A program made the position numbers and the translations under genes. Of a stretch of DNA of 64,000 nt, positions 17,378-26,483 are shown one piece after another. Positions within the stretch are counted from its first letter, which is position 1, and every line of letters begins with the position of its first letter. The stretch comes from JBQTII01 sp052387905. Its GTDB lineage: Bacteria > Actinomycetota > Actinomycetes > Sporichthyales > Sporichthyaceae. The stretch lies in contig JBQTIR010000010.1 of NCBI GenBank assembly GCA_052387905.1, forward strand, positions 62,001 to 126,000, read 5' to 3'. The notes beneath the pieces are model-generated. The model was not told the origin of the DNA. It saw only the letters and a list, made by a program, of their open reading frames with translations, and ran no database searches.

Positions 17378-18963
17378 GCAGCCAGCACGTTCTTCTGCAC
17401 CTTGCCGCTCGCCGTGCGCGGCAAGTCGTCGCGCACGAACCAGGCGACCGGGAACTTGGGCCGGGCCAGCCCGACCCGTTCCAGGTGGGCGAGAACGTCC
17501 GCCGGGCCGGCCCACCGCTGGTCCTGGTGCAGCACGAGGAATGCGGCGACGATCTCACCGAGGCGGTCATCGGGTAGCCCGACCACTGCCGCGTCGCGCA
17601 CGGCCGGATGCCCGATGAGCGCGGCCTCGATGTCGGCGGTGGAGAACTTCTCTCCGCCCCGGTTGATGATGTCCTTGGTTCGCCCGACCATCGTCAGCCG
17701 TCCATCCGCGGACAGCATCCCGAGATCGCCTGGGGTGAACCAGCCGTCGCCGTCGAGCTGACCGGCCGTCAGGTCGGCATCGGTATACCCGAGCATCAGC
17801 TGCGGGGTGCGCAGGCGGATGTGGCCTACCTCGCCGGGCGGGACGGCGCAGCCGGCGTCGTCGACGATCCGGATCTGGGCGCCGGGCAGTACCCGCCCAT
17901 CGGTGTGCGCCCGCAGCTCCAGCGGGTCCCGGCGGTCGGCGGCGGCCACGGTCCCGACGGTCTCGGTCATCCCGTAGCAGCGGCTCGCGGTGATTCCGAC
18001 CGCCTGCGCGCGCTCGATCAGCGACGGGGGAGTCGCTGCACCTCCGGAGGTGAACACCGGCAGCCGGTAGCCGGGGGACGCGCCGCCGGAATACCGCTCC
18101 ACGATGTCGGACAGGAACACCGCGGCGCCGGAGATGAAGGTGACGCGCTCGGCCGCGATGGCGGCGACAGCGGCGTCGCCGTCCCAGCGCGGCAGGATCA
18201 CCGCGCGACCGCCGGCGGACAGCGGCACCAGCACCGCGAGCATCCCGCCGATGTGGGCCAGCGGAGCACCCGACAGGACGACGGCGCCTGAGTCCAGCTC
18301 CCAGGTCGAGCGCCAGTTGGCGAGGTTGGCCAGCAACGCCCGGCCGCTGATCATCGCGCCCTTGGGAGCCGCCGTGGTGCCGGAGGTGAACAGGATCGCG
18401 CAGCAGTCCGGAGCCGGAGCCGGGTCGGGCAACCGGGCCGGCGCACGGGGCGTCACCGACCGGTCGGGAAACTGCTCCCAGCCCGCGCGGGAGGCACCGA
18501 TCAGCACCCGGCGCGCCGGCTTGCCTGCCCTGGCGGCGAGCAGGTCGTCGATCTCGGCCCTGGGCGAGCGGGTCCCTGCCGATTCCGCGGCGACCAGTAC
18601 CGCCGGCGTCGTCGCGTCGAGGATGGCGGCGAGCTCATGCGCCCGGTAAATCGGAACCACGGGAACACAGACCGCGCCGACCCGCCAGGCCGCGAGTTGA
18701 ATCACCAGGACCTCGACGCAGTTGCCGGCCTGGACCAGGATCCGCTCGCCCGGCGCCAGGCCCCCGCCCGCGAGCCAACCGGCGACGGAGTTGACCCAGT
18801 CCCGCAGCTCCGCGAAGGTGAGCCGCTCGCCACCCAGGACCAGGAATTCGCGGTCTGCGAAGCGTTCTGCTGCGGTATCGAGCAGGTTCCCGATCCGTTC
18901 GTCGGTCCACAACCCGCGCTCGATCCACTGCTGTTGGTGCGCCGGGAGCGGGTGTGCGGCCAT
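17347..18963 (-). CDS. AMP-binding acyl-CoA synthetase
   Basis: 538 residues of the ANL superfamily. Motifs are LFTSGTTAAPKGAM (ATP-binding P-loop), CYGMTETVG, WFTPGDLG, GRTKDIINRGGEKFS (hinge region) and the catalytic-Lys tail LPRTASGKVQK near the C-terminus. It activates a carboxylic acid through an acyl-adenylate to its CoA thioester; the acid is unknown, though cyclohexanecarboxylate- or fatty-acid-CoA ligases have similar layout. An alpha/beta hydrolase and a PucR-type regulator lie immediately upstream on the same strand, suggesting a small degradation unit. Confidence 0.9.
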   Translation of the reverse strand: MAAHPLPAHQQQWIERGLWTDERIGNLLDTAAERFADREFLVLGGERLTFAELRDWVNSVAGWLAGGGLAPGERILVQAGNCVEVLVIQLAAWRVGAVCVPVVPIYRAHELAAILDATTPAVLVAAESAGTRSPRAEIDDLLAARAGKPARRVLIGASRAGWEQFPDRSVTPRAPARLPDPAPAPDCCAILFTSGTTAAPKGAMISGRALLANLANWRSTWELDSGAVVLSGAPLAHIGGMLAVLVPLSAGGRAVILPRWDGDAAVAAIAAERVTFISGAAVFLSDIVERYSGGASPGYRLPVFTSGGAATPPSLIERAQAVGITASRCYGMTETVGTVAAADRRDPLELRAHTDGRVLPGAQIRIVDDAGCAVPPGEVGHIRLRTPQLMLGYTDADLTAGQLDGDGWFTPGDLGMLSADGRLTMVGRTKDIINRGGEKFSTADIEAALIGHPAVRDAAVVGLPDDRLGEIVAAFLVLHQDQRWAGPADVLAHLERVGLARPKFPVAWFVRDDLPRTASGKVQKNVLAAQASVNSASS

Positions 18964-18972
18964 GGCGCAGCG

Positions 18973-19710
18973 TCAGAGCGAACGGGCGATGTCGACCAGC
19001 AGGTCGGTGACCAGGTCCGGGTGCGAGAGCGTCGGGAAGTGCCCGCTCGGCCACGTCACCGACGCCCCGCAGCGGCGCGCCATGATCGCCTGCAACTGCG
19101 GGTGGATCGCGAGGTCCTCGCTGCACACCGCGTAGGTCGAAGGTTTCTCCCGCCAGGCGACCGCGGCGGGGGTGTCCCGGAAGTTGGCCATCCGCTGGGG
19201 CTGCATCCTGGCCGTCGCGGTGCGCACGGCCTGGGGCGGGCAGCCGGCATAGAACATCGCCGCGGCCCCCTCGGGGCTCACGCTGCCCAAGCCGTCGGTG
19301 ACGGTGAGCAGCTCACGAGCCGAGGGGCGCCCGCTGTGGTCGATGTGCTCTGCCGCTGCTTCGTCGGCGGCCGCATCCAGAACCGACTCGCCCAGGTCGG
19401 GGACGAACGCGGCGAGGTACACCAGGTGCTCCACCGCCGGATGCACGCCCGCCTCGGTGATCACCGCGCCGCCGTAGGAGTGCCCGACCAGGATCACCGG
19501 CGTGGGTAGGGCGTCGAGCACCAGCGTGATCGCGGCGGCGTCGCCGTGCAGATCCGTCTGCGGTCCGGGGTCGTCGCCGTGCCCGGGCAGGTCGATGGCG
19601 ATCGAGGCCACGTTGTGGGCATCGAGTGCGCTGCGCAGGCCGTCCCAGCACCAGGCGCCGTGGTAGGCGCCGTGGACCAGCACGACGGTCGGGGTGATGG
19701 CGGCGCTCAT
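18973..19710 (-). CDS. Alpha/beta hydrolase
   Basis: 245 residues with the N-terminal VVLVHGAYHGAWCWDGL oxyanion segment, IDLPGHGDDPG, the nucleophile motif GHSYGG (Ser78) and a C-terminal SGHFPTLSHP carrying the catalytic His. This pattern matches esterase/MenH-like and hydroxynitrile-lyase-like hydrolases. It ends 9 nt before the acyl-CoA synthetase start, so the two are probably co-transcribed, an ester or lactone hydrolase feeding a CoA ligase being the simplest reading. Confidence 0.88.
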   Translation of the reverse strand: MSAAITPTVVLVHGAYHGAWCWDGLRSALDAHNVASIAIDLPGHGDDPGPQTDLHGDAAAITLVLDALPTPVILVGHSYGGAVITEAGVHPAVEHLVYLAAFVPDLGESVLDAAADEAAAEHIDHSGRPSARELLTVTDGLGSVSPEGAAAMFYAGCPPQAVRTATARMQPQRMANFRDTPAAVAWREKPSTYAVCSEDLAIHPQLQAIMARRCGASVTWPSGHFPTLSHPDLVTDLLVDIARSL

Positions 19711-19737
19711 GCCTCGACCCTAGGGCCGTGGGGCAGT

Positions 19738-21474
19738 TCAGGGGGTAGGCGCGGCAAACGGGTGGGCGGGGGCGTTGAGGTGGTCGGAGATCAGCAGGAT
19801 CCGCAGCGCGAGTTCGAGGTGGAAGACGTTGTCCCAGCTCTCCACCGAGCGCCCGAGGATCTCCTCGATGCGTCCGACGCGGTACTTCAGCGTCGAGATG
19901 TGGATGTGCAGGGCGCCGGCGGCGTCGGACAGGCTGCGCTGGCGGAACAGTTGACGCAGCGTCTCGACGAGTTCACTGCGGTGCCGACGGTCGTACTCCA
20001 GCAGCGGGCCGAGCCAGCGCTGGGCGTAGTCGGTGAGCTCGGCGGCGCGCTGGTGGTCGAACAGCAACCCGTAGACCCCGAGATCGTCGAACTCCGCGAC
20101 CCGGGTCCCGGCGACATCGGTGGTGCGCAGGATGTCCACCGTCCAACGGGCCCGCGCGGCGGTGGCCGGCATGTCCGCGGCCCGGGCGCAGACCGGACCG
20201 ATCCCGATCGCGATGGGGATCGACTCGGCGGCGGCCTCGGCGGCGATCTGCGCGGCCAGGGCAGCGCCGCCGATCGGTACCGGCTCCGGGACGAACGCGA
20301 TCACCATGTCCTCGACGACGCCGAACAGGCTCGCTCCGCTGGCGGTCGAGGCCTGGGTGGCCGCGTGTTCGGCCATGCGTAGTAGGCGGTCGGCGACCTT
20401 CGAGAGTGGCACCCCGACGGTCCCGATCGCGATCGGGATATGCACGGTGGACAGGTCGTGGCCCAACTTGGCGGCCTGGGTCACCAGGTGCTCGGAGAAC
20501 CGTTTCTCCAGCAGATCCGAAAGCAGGGTCTGGCGCAGTGTCGCGACGGAGGCCTCGATGTCCTGACGGATCGACATCTGATAGCTGATCAGGCTGCGTG
20601 GCACTTCCAAGGCACGGCGCGTGAGGTCGACTCCGCGCGGTCCGACTTCGGCGATCAGGAACCCGGCGACTCCTCCACCGCTGTTCGTGATCGGGGCGAT
20701 CACCCGGGCCGGGATGCGCCCCGACGCCGCAAGCACCTTGACGCGTTCACCGCTACTGGCCCGCAGCGCGATCTCCCGCTCCGCCTCGTTGCGTTCCCCG
20801 GACAGGGCCAGCTCCCTGGCCCGCAGGCCGGCGGCCTCGGCGACGATCAGGTTCGACAGCTGCACCGCCACGCCGGCCTCGAGCCAGCTCGACAACGTCG
20901 CCACGACCTCGCCGGTGGTGCGGGCCGCGATCAGCAGATCGGACAGCTGGGAGAACATCTGGGCTGTGCCTAGCTCGGCGTCGAGGGCGGCTCGCTCAGC
21001 GGTTGCCACCGCGAGGTGCTGGGACTGCGCGCGCGAGGCCCGGACCAGTTCCAGCCCGTGGGAAACGAGCTCGACCACGCGGGTCATCCCGGCCTTGCCC
21101 AGCGGTGGGGTCGGGCCCGCGAACACCAGGGCGCCCGCCGTGCGTCCGTCGGCCACCAGCGGCAGGACAAGCACGTGCTGGCGGTCCCCGAGCGCGGGGA
21201 ACTGCATCCGGGTGGGTTCCATCAGCTCCGCGGCGTCGACCCCGCCGTCAATGAGGACCTGGGTCAGCTGCTGCGAGGCATCGGGGGAGGTGGCGCACAA
21301 GTCGATGACGTCCGGGCCATCGCCGGGCGGGGAGAACTCGGCGGGCAGGTACCGGCAGATCACCGGGGAGCCGGGATAGGCGTGCGCCAACTCATGAATG
21401 ACGTTCAGCAACCAGCCGAACCCCACCGCGGGGTCGACCTCGACCGGATCGCGGTCCGGTGCGCGCATCGACAA
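19738..21474 (-). CDS. PucR/CdaR-type transcriptional regulator
   Basis: 578 residues. The C-terminal PucR helix-turn-helix is clear: LVETLRQLFRQRSLSDAAGA then HIHISTLKYRVGRIEEILGR (about residues 500-540). The N-terminal half contains a GAF-like sensory region (FPALGDRQHVLVLPLVADGR...GALVFAG) and a long helix-rich linker. Proteins of this group control catabolic genes in response to a small ligand. It lies 27 nt upstream of the hydrolase and probably regulates the hydrolase/acyl-CoA synthetase pair. A 7-bp inverted repeat lies upstream of its start. Confidence 0.85.
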   Translation of the reverse strand: MSMRAPDRDPVEVDPAVGFGWLLNVIHELAHAYPGSPVICRYLPAEFSPPGDGPDVIDLCATSPDASQQLTQVLIDGGVDAAELMEPTRMQFPALGDRQHVLVLPLVADGRTAGALVFAGPTPPLGKAGMTRVVELVSHGLELVRASRAQSQHLAVATAERAALDAELGTAQMFSQLSDLLIAARTTGEVVATLSSWLEAGVAVQLSNLIVAEAAGLRARELALSGERNEAEREIALRASSGERVKVLAASGRIPARVIAPITNSGGGVAGFLIAEVGPRGVDLTRRALEVPRSLISYQMSIRQDIEASVATLRQTLLSDLLEKRFSEHLVTQAAKLGHDLSTVHIPIAIGTVGVPLSKVADRLLRMAEHAATQASTASGASLFGVVEDMVIAFVPEPVPIGGAALAAQIAAEAAAESIPIAIGIGPVCARAADMPATAARARWTVDILRTTDVAGTRVAEFDDLGVYGLLFDHQRAAELTDYAQRWLGPLLEYDRRHRSELVETLRQLFRQRSLSDAAGALHIHISTLKYRVGRIEEILGRSVESWDNVFHLELALRILLISDHLNAPAHPFAAPTP

Positions 21475-21577
21475 TGTCAGCTCCAGGCTGCGGGCGGCGG
21501 ATGCCGCGATGCGGACCTGTTCGCCCGCTCGTCGGAAGTCAGGGTGTCCGCTGATTCCGACGAAAACTGAGGGTAAC

Positions 21578-21598
21578 TCTCATCGGGTTCTGATGAGA
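21578..21598. promoter_or_regulatory. Inverted repeat upstream of the PucR-type gene
   Basis: TCTCATC (21578-21584) and GATGAGA (21592-21598) flank 7 nt, about 100 nt upstream of the PucR-type start. It may be an operator for that regulator; no other support. Confidence 0.35.
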
Positions 21599-21618
21599 AG
21601 TGCGTCACACCCGGCGCC

Positions 21619-21641
21619 TCACGTTCGAGCTGCGAACGTGA
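21619..21641 (-). terminator. Hairpin terminator of the Mo/W operon
   Basis: TCACGTTCG (21619-21627) and CGAACGTGA (21633-21641) are exact inverted repeats with a 5-nt loop, beginning five bases after the stop of the MoeA-PBP gene on the minus strand. No U-tract. Confidence 0.65.
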
Positions 21642-21646
21642 ACCGG

Positions 21647-23575
21647 TCACCGAATCCGGCGCCCGGTCTGCGCGCACGAGTACCCGCCGAGGGCCTCGAC
21701 CTGCACGCGGAAGGCGTCGTCGGCGAGCAGCGCCCACAGCGGCGCCAGCAGCGGCTCGCTGACGACCTCGGCCCGCAGCACCAGGTCGTAGGGTTCCTGG
21801 GCAACCGGGACGAAGCCCAGGCCGAAGGCACGCGCTGCGGCGAGGATGCCCATGCCGGCGTCCGCCCGGCCGGCCGCGATCGCGGCCGCGACGCCGAGAT
21901 GGGTGTGCTCCTCGCGGGCGTAACCGACCACGTCGGCAGGGTCGAGCCCGCGGCGCGACAGTTCGACGTCGAAGAGCACCCGGGTCCCGGCACCGCGTTG
22001 CCGGTTGACGTAGCGCAGCTGCGGGTGGACCACATCCTCCACCCCGCTCAGGCCGAGGGGATTTCCCGGCGCCACGATCAGGCCCTGATCGCGGTGCACC
22101 AGGCGGATCACCGCGATGTCCGCACCGCGGTCGAAGATCTTGTCCACCTGCGGCAAGGTGTACTCCCCGCTCGCCGGATCCAGCAAGTGCGATCCGGCCA
22201 GGTGACACAACCCGTCGCGCAACGCGACGAGCCCGCCGAGGGATCCGACATTGCTGGACGCGAGCGTGACCAGCGGGTTCTGCGCCCGCAGCGCCGAGGC
22301 TGCGACATCGAGGACCAGATCGTGCGAGCCGATCGTCACGATCGTGCGCCCGATCTCGGTCAGCCCGCGCAGCAGTTCGATCTGCACGCTCTCGCCTGCA
22401 TGATGGCCTTCGAGGCCGGCCGGGACGACGAGGAGGCCGTCGGCGCGCACCAGCGAGGTCAGCACGCCGGCGCCCCGGGGCAGGGGGGTGGCCACGGTGT
22501 GACCGCCGACCCGGCCGAGGCGCACCCGCACCCAGTCGTCGCTGCCGATCACCGACGCCAGTTTGCGGGCCAACCGTGCCGTCGTACGCGGACGTTCGCG
22601 CGGCGCACCTCCCTCGAGCGCGGCCAGCAGGGGCGCAGCGAAGATGTCGAAGGTCAGGCTGGCCGAGACCGGGTAACCGGGTGCACCCAGAATCGGCGTG
22701 GCGGGTTCGCCACCGACCGTGCCCAGCACCACGGGATGTCCGGGTCGGACCGCGACGCCGTGCACCGCCAGCGTCCCGGCCGTCGCTACCACGCGGGCGG
22801 TGTAGTCATCGCGGCCCGCACTGGAGCCGGCGACCAGGATGACCAGATCGGCATCTCGGGCAGCTGCGCGCACAGCGGCGAGAATCTGCTCGGGATCATC
22901 GGGAATCACCGCACTGGTGCGCGCGTGGCACCCGAGCTCGCGGACCTGCGCGGCGAGCATGAGGGAGTTGGTGTCCAGGATTTCACCCGGGCCGAGCTCC
23001 GAGCCCAGGGGACGGACCTCGTCACCGGTCGGCACGATGACCACCCTCGGACGCTGATGCAGCATCAGTTCGGTGACGCCGGCCGCGGCCACGGCGGCCA
23101 CGTCGACCGGGCGCAGCCGGTGCCCGGCCGGGAGCAGCAGCTCCCCGGCGCTGATGTCCTCCCCGATCGAGCGCACATGCTGGTACGGCGGAACAGCGGC
23201 GCGTAGTTCCGCACCGTGCGGTGTCTGGTGCACGTGCTCACGCATCACGACCGCGTCGTACCCGGCCGGCAGGGGATCGCCGGTGTCCAGGATGACGAAG
23301 TCCGTGACGAGCACCGGCGCGGTCTCGCTCGCCGCGATCGTGTCAGTGGCGAGGACGGCTATCCCATCCATCGCGGCGCAGTCGAAGGCCGGGGAGGACC
23401 GCAGTGCCCACACCGCCTCGGCAGTGACTCGCCCGACCGCGTCCGCGACCCCGACGCGCTGGGCAGGGGTCCGCTGCGGGCATCCGGCGGCGGCGCAGGC
23501 CGCGCGCCAGGCGCTCAGGGCCTGTGCCGCGGGCACGTCGGAGATGAACGGACTGGACGCGGGCACGGTAGCCAC
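21647..23575 (-). CDS. MoeA fused to a PBP-like domain
   Basis: 642 residues from GTG 23575, just past the kinase stop; the longer frame to 23686 would overlap the kinase gene. Residues ~1-405 are molybdopterin molybdenumtransferase: SSPAFDCAAMDGIAV, PTGDEVRPLGSELGPGEILDTNS, VAGSSAGRDDYTARVV and ILGAPGYPVSASLTF. Residues ~415-642 are a periplasmic-binding-protein-like (LysR-substrate type) domain: IVTIGSHDLVLDVAASAL...LASSNVGSLGGLVALRDGLC...YVNRQRGAGTRVLFD. This domain architecture is known and often annotated MoeA/LysR-substrate-binding. It inserts metal into molybdopterin; the extra domain may sense or select molybdate or tungstate. It is the second MoeA of the operon. Confidence 0.88.
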   Translation of the reverse strand: MATVPASSPFISDVPAAQALSAWRAACAAAGCPQRTPAQRVGVADAVGRVTAEAVWALRSSPAFDCAAMDGIAVLATDTIAASETAPVLVTDFVILDTGDPLPAGYDAVVMREHVHQTPHGAELRAAVPPYQHVRSIGEDISAGELLLPAGHRLRPVDVAAVAAAGVTELMLHQRPRVVIVPTGDEVRPLGSELGPGEILDTNSLMLAAQVRELGCHARTSAVIPDDPEQILAAVRAAARDADLVILVAGSSAGRDDYTARVVATAGTLAVHGVAVRPGHPVVLGTVGGEPATPILGAPGYPVSASLTFDIFAAPLLAALEGGAPRERPRTTARLARKLASVIGSDDWVRVRLGRVGGHTVATPLPRGAGVLTSLVRADGLLVVPAGLEGHHAGESVQIELLRGLTEIGRTIVTIGSHDLVLDVAASALRAQNPLVTLASSNVGSLGGLVALRDGLCHLAGSHLLDPASGEYTLPQVDKIFDRGADIAVIRLVHRDQGLIVAPGNPLGLSGVEDVVHPQLRYVNRQRGAGTRVLFDVELSRRGLDPADVVGYAREEHTHLGVAAAIAAGRADAGMGILAAARAFGLGFVPVAQEPYDLVLRAEVVSEPLLAPLWALLADDAFRVQVEALGGYSCAQTGRRIR

Positions 23576-23591
23576 CGTAGTGGCGAGGTGG

Positions 23592-24680
23592 TCAGGGCCT
23601 CGCGTTGTCGATGGCCTCGTCGAGCCGGTCCAGTTGTTCGGACAGCGATCCGCCCGGCGCCGGGACCCGTAGCGGCTCCGCGCCATCGTCGCCGGCGAGC
23701 AGCAGGCCGATGACCAGCACCGTGACCACAGCGAGGCCTGCCCCGAGTAGGGCGAGGGTGCGGCGACCCGGCCGCGACGATCGGGTGGGCGCCGCCATCT
23801 GCGCGGTCGGGGCGGCGCTCGTGGTGGGAGCGGTCCGGGCCGCGACCGCTATGGGCTCGGTCGGTGCCTGAACCGTCATTGCCTGAACCGTCATTGCCTG
23901 AGTAGGCAGGTCGCCGGCCGTGACATCGAGCAGGGCGCGGGCGTCGGCGGCGGAGGCCGGTCGCGCGGCGGGGTCGGAATGGGTGAGGGCGGCGATCAAG
24001 GACAGCAGGGCCGACGGGGCATCGGAATCGATGCACTCGCGCAGTAGTACGCCGCAGGAGTACAGGTCGCTGGCGACAGTGGCCGCAGCGCCACTGCGTA
24101 GTTCCGGCGCCAGGTATTTCTCGGTGCCGACCACCAGGCCGGTGCTGGTGAGCTGGGTACCGTCGGACATGTGCGCAATGCCGAAGTCGGTGAGCCGGGC
24201 GCGCCCGTCCGCACCGATGAGGACGTTGGCCGGTTTGAGATCGCGATGCAGCACACCGGCGGCGTGGATGTAAGCGAGGGCATCGAGCAGTTCCCCGGCC
24301 AGGACGAGCGGATCCCAGTCCCTGCGTCCGTCCTTGAGCCGCGCGGACAAGGTGCCCCCGGCCACGTACTCCATGACCAGGTAGGGACGGTCACATGCCG
24401 TGCTGTAGTCGAACACCGCGACGACGTGCGGATGGGTCAGCGCGGCCACGATCCGCGCCTCCCGGGTGAACCGGGCAAGGAACTCCGGATCCAACGCCAG
24501 GGTGTCAGAGATGACCTTGATCGCCACTTCGCGGTGCAGCCGGGAATCGCGTGCTGACCAGACCGAGGCCATGCCACCGATCCCGAGTAGCCGGATCAAG
24601 GTGTAGCGGCCGTCCTCGCCGACCCGGGCGTTGGCCACCAGTGGTCCCAGGGGAGCGGGCGCCGCGCCGGGAATGCTCAT
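23592..24680 (-). CDS. PknB-type Ser/Thr protein kinase, membrane anchored
   Basis: 362 residues. The kinase domain (about 27-270) is intact: glycine loop LLGIGGMASVW, Lys55 in VAIKV, HRDLKPANV with Asp147, DFG at 165-167 and YLAPE. A Thr/Ala/Pro-rich juxtamembrane linker with a QAMTVQAMTVQ duplication follows, then one transmembrane helix at ~308-330 and only ~32 residues outside, too short for PASTA repeats. Its start overlaps the lipoprotein stop (ATGA) and it precedes MoeA-PBP by 16 nt, so it belongs to the Mo/W operon. Possible targets are operon proteins, but none is shown. Confidence 0.9.
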   Translation of the reverse strand: MSIPGAAPAPLGPLVANARVGEDGRYTLIRLLGIGGMASVWSARDSRLHREVAIKVISDTLALDPEFLARFTREARIVAALTHPHVVAVFDYSTACDRPYLVMEYVAGGTLSARLKDGRRDWDPLVLAGELLDALAYIHAAGVLHRDLKPANVLIGADGRARLTDFGIAHMSDGTQLTSTGLVVGTEKYLAPELRSGAAATVASDLYSCGVLLRECIDSDAPSALLSLIAALTHSDPAARPASAADARALLDVTAGDLPTQAMTVQAMTVQAPTEPIAVAARTAPTTSAAPTAQMAAPTRSSRPGRRTLALLGAGLAVVTVLVIGLLLAGDDGAEPLRVPAPGGSLSEQLDRLDEAIDNARP

Positions 24681-25162
24681 TTGCGCATGCCCTTCGCCTT
24701 GCCGTTGCCCTTGCCCGGTTTCCCGACCCTGTCGTCCGTGGAGTCCGTGGAGTCCATGTCGCGGGAGTCCGCGCCCTTCTTCGCCGGCGCGGCATCGCGC
24801 GTCCGCGTTGGCGTCGGTTCCGGCGACGGTGTGGACCGGGCGATCCGCTTCTCGATGCCTTCCGCGATCCCGGCCGCCTGCTCCAACAGCACCAAGGCGT
24901 CAGCGGACGCCAACTCACCCGCGTCGACCTGGCGGCGGATCTCGTCGCGCAATTCATCGACAGCCGTGCGGGCGGCGGGGACGCGATCGGATTCCAGTGC
25001 GGTTCGCACCGCGGTCACCCGCTGGTGGAGCGCGTCAGCGGTCTCCTGGCTTACGACCTGCTGACCCGACCCGCACGCAGAAAGCGCTGCGGCGATGCAG
25101 ACACCCGTCAGCACAGCTCGCACGCCCATACCTTCGTGGTACCCGAACCGCTGCCTCACCAT
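24677..25162 (-). CDS. Putative lipoprotein with helical domain
   Basis: 161 residues from ATG 25162 (ATG 25129, in front of GVRAVLTG, is an equally possible start and gives a more usual signal peptide). A lipobox LSAC follows the hydrophobic stretch, so Cys becomes the lipidated N-terminus. Two helices with Ala/Asp/Arg-rich heptads come next (ETADALHQRVTAVRTALESD, AARTAVDELRDEIRRQVD), then a Pro/Thr linker and a Lys/Asp-rich tail ending GKGNGKAKGMRK. Its stop overlaps the kinase start. An extracytoplasmic partner of the kinase is a reasonable inference; function unknown. Confidence 0.7.
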   Translation of the reverse strand: MVRQRFGYHEGMGVRAVLTGVCIAAALSACGSGQQVVSQETADALHQRVTAVRTALESDRVPAARTAVDELRDEIRRQVDAGELASADALVLLEQAAGIAEGIEKRIARSTPSPEPTPTRTRDAAPAKKGADSRDMDSTDSTDDRVGKPGKGNGKAKGMRK

Positions 25163-25171
25163 GCTTGCCCG

Positions 25172-26392
25172 CTAGCGATAAAGCACGACCTCGACATCGC
25201 GTCCTGCGTCGAGGCCGGTCGCAGGTTCCGGGACGATCAGGTAGCCGTCGGCGCGGGTGAGGATCGACAGCAATGCCGACGGCCCGAACACGGGCTCGGC
25301 AATCCCGTCGCGCAGGCTCACCTGGACCACATCGAGCCGGCCGGCCGTCGAGGGCAGGTCCCGCCCCAGGCGGGCGCGAACCCGAGGTTCCGGTGGCGGG
25401 ACCTCACAGCCGGCCAGGCGCCAGAGCAACGGGACACCGAGGAGGCGAAAGACGACCAGGGCGGAGAGCGGGTTGCCCGGAAGCCCGATCACGGGCACCC
25501 CGGCGCACTCGGCCAGCAGGGTCGGCTTGCCCGGTTTGATCGCCAACCCGTGACACCACAGGTCGCCGAGCTTGGTCACCGCGGTCGCGGTCTCGTCGCG
25601 GGCACCGACGGAGGACCCGGCCGTGACCACCACGAGGTCGGCGTCGGTCAATGCTGCGCGCAACGCGTCCTGCAGAGCGATCGCGTCGTCGGCCACGATC
25701 CCGGCGAGGACGGGGATGCCGCCGGCGTCGAGCACGAGGCCGGACAGGGCGCTGGCGGTGGCATCGCGCACCTGACCCGCCTGCAACACAGCCGTCTGCG
25801 GCGGCACGATCTCGTCTCCGGTGGACAGGATCGCGACCCGAGGTCGCGCGTGCGCCCGCACGAAGACGTTCCCGGCGGCGGCCAGCAAGCCGAGGTCCGC
25901 CGCGCGGAGTTGACGCCCGGCTGCCAGCAGCACCGCGCCCGCCGCGACGTCCTCGTCACAGCGCACGATCCCGGCGCCGACGGCCACCGGCCGCGTCACC
26001 TCGATCGTGCCGCGCATCGTCTCGGCGGTGTGCTCCACCATCACCACCGCGTCGGCGCCCGCAGGCAGGGCCGCCCCGGTGGCAATCGCGACGGCGCCGC
26101 CGGGCGGCACGGTGACGGTGGGCGCGGCGCCCATCCGCACGGCGCCGGCCAGATCCAGGTAGGTCGGAAGGCCGTCGGAGGAGCCGTAGGTGTCGGCGGC
26201 GCGCACCGCGAAGCCGTCCACGGTCGAGCGGTCGAAGCCGGGCAGTGCCGCGGCCGCGAGGACATCGGTGGCCAGGACCCGGTGCAGCGCGTCGGCGAGA
26301 GCCACGCTCTGCACCGCGGTGCGCCGCGCGGGCCGGAAGCCGGCGAGCGCCTCGCCCAAAGTTCGCGCGGTGAAGAATTCGCGCCCGCTCAT
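25172..26392 (-). CDS. moeA: Molybdopterin molybdenumtransferase MoeA
   Basis: 406 residues from ATG 26392; the frame is open further upstream, but that stretch is the CTATAG repeat and the end of the neighbouring frame. Family motifs: ALPGFDRSTVDGFAVRAADT (substrate loop), GAALPAGADAVVMVEH, ILSTGDEIVPP, VTAGSSVGARDETATAV and IGLPGNPLSALV. It inserts molybdate (or tungstate) into adenylylated molybdopterin, the last step of Moco synthesis. It follows fdhB by 91 nt and precedes the lipoprotein gene by 9 nt. Being one of two MoeA proteins in an operon with AOR and FDH, it may serve one metal and the fused copy the other. Confidence 0.93.
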   Translation of the reverse strand: MSGREFFTARTLGEALAGFRPARRTAVQSVALADALHRVLATDVLAAAALPGFDRSTVDGFAVRAADTYGSSDGLPTYLDLAGAVRMGAAPTVTVPPGGAVAIATGAALPAGADAVVMVEHTAETMRGTIEVTRPVAVGAGIVRCDEDVAAGAVLLAAGRQLRAADLGLLAAAGNVFVRAHARPRVAILSTGDEIVPPQTAVLQAGQVRDATASALSGLVLDAGGIPVLAGIVADDAIALQDALRAALTDADLVVVTAGSSVGARDETATAVTKLGDLWCHGLAIKPGKPTLLAECAGVPVIGLPGNPLSALVVFRLLGVPLLWRLAGCEVPPPEPRVRARLGRDLPSTAGRLDVVQVSLRDGIAEPVFGPSALLSILTRADGYLIVPEPATGLDAGRDVEVVLYR

Positions 26393-26415
26393 CGGGGTGG
26401 CACGGCGGTGAGTTT

Positions 26416-26468
26416 GCGGACGTCCGACCGAAGGTGGCCTATAGCGCTCGCCTGGTCGGACGTCCCGG
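26416..26468. repeat. CTATAG-core palindromic element, copy 1
   Basis: GGACGTCCGACC (26418-26429) and GGTCGGACGTCC (26454-26465) are perfect inverted repeats placed symmetrically, eight bases each side, around the core CCTATAGC (26438-26445). It lies between the fdhB stop and the moeA start inside the Mo/W operon. The outer GCGGACGTCCGA is shared with copy 3 at 63194. Confidence 0.75.
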
Positions 26469-26483
26469 CAGATAGCTGTCCGC

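Noticed and set aside
21398..23206. 602-residue open frame on the plus strand
   Set aside because: Antisense to the MoeA-PBP gene; no domain features, Gln/His/Arg-rich shadow.
23576..23686. Upstream extension of the MoeA-PBP frame
   Set aside because: It would overlap the 3' end of the kinase gene by 95 bp and its residues look like an out-of-frame reading of that gene.
23871..23910. CRISPR-like short repeats
   Set aside because: The repeated CGTCATTGCCTGAA units are an in-frame QAMTV duplication in the kinase linker; no spacer array exists here or elsewhere.
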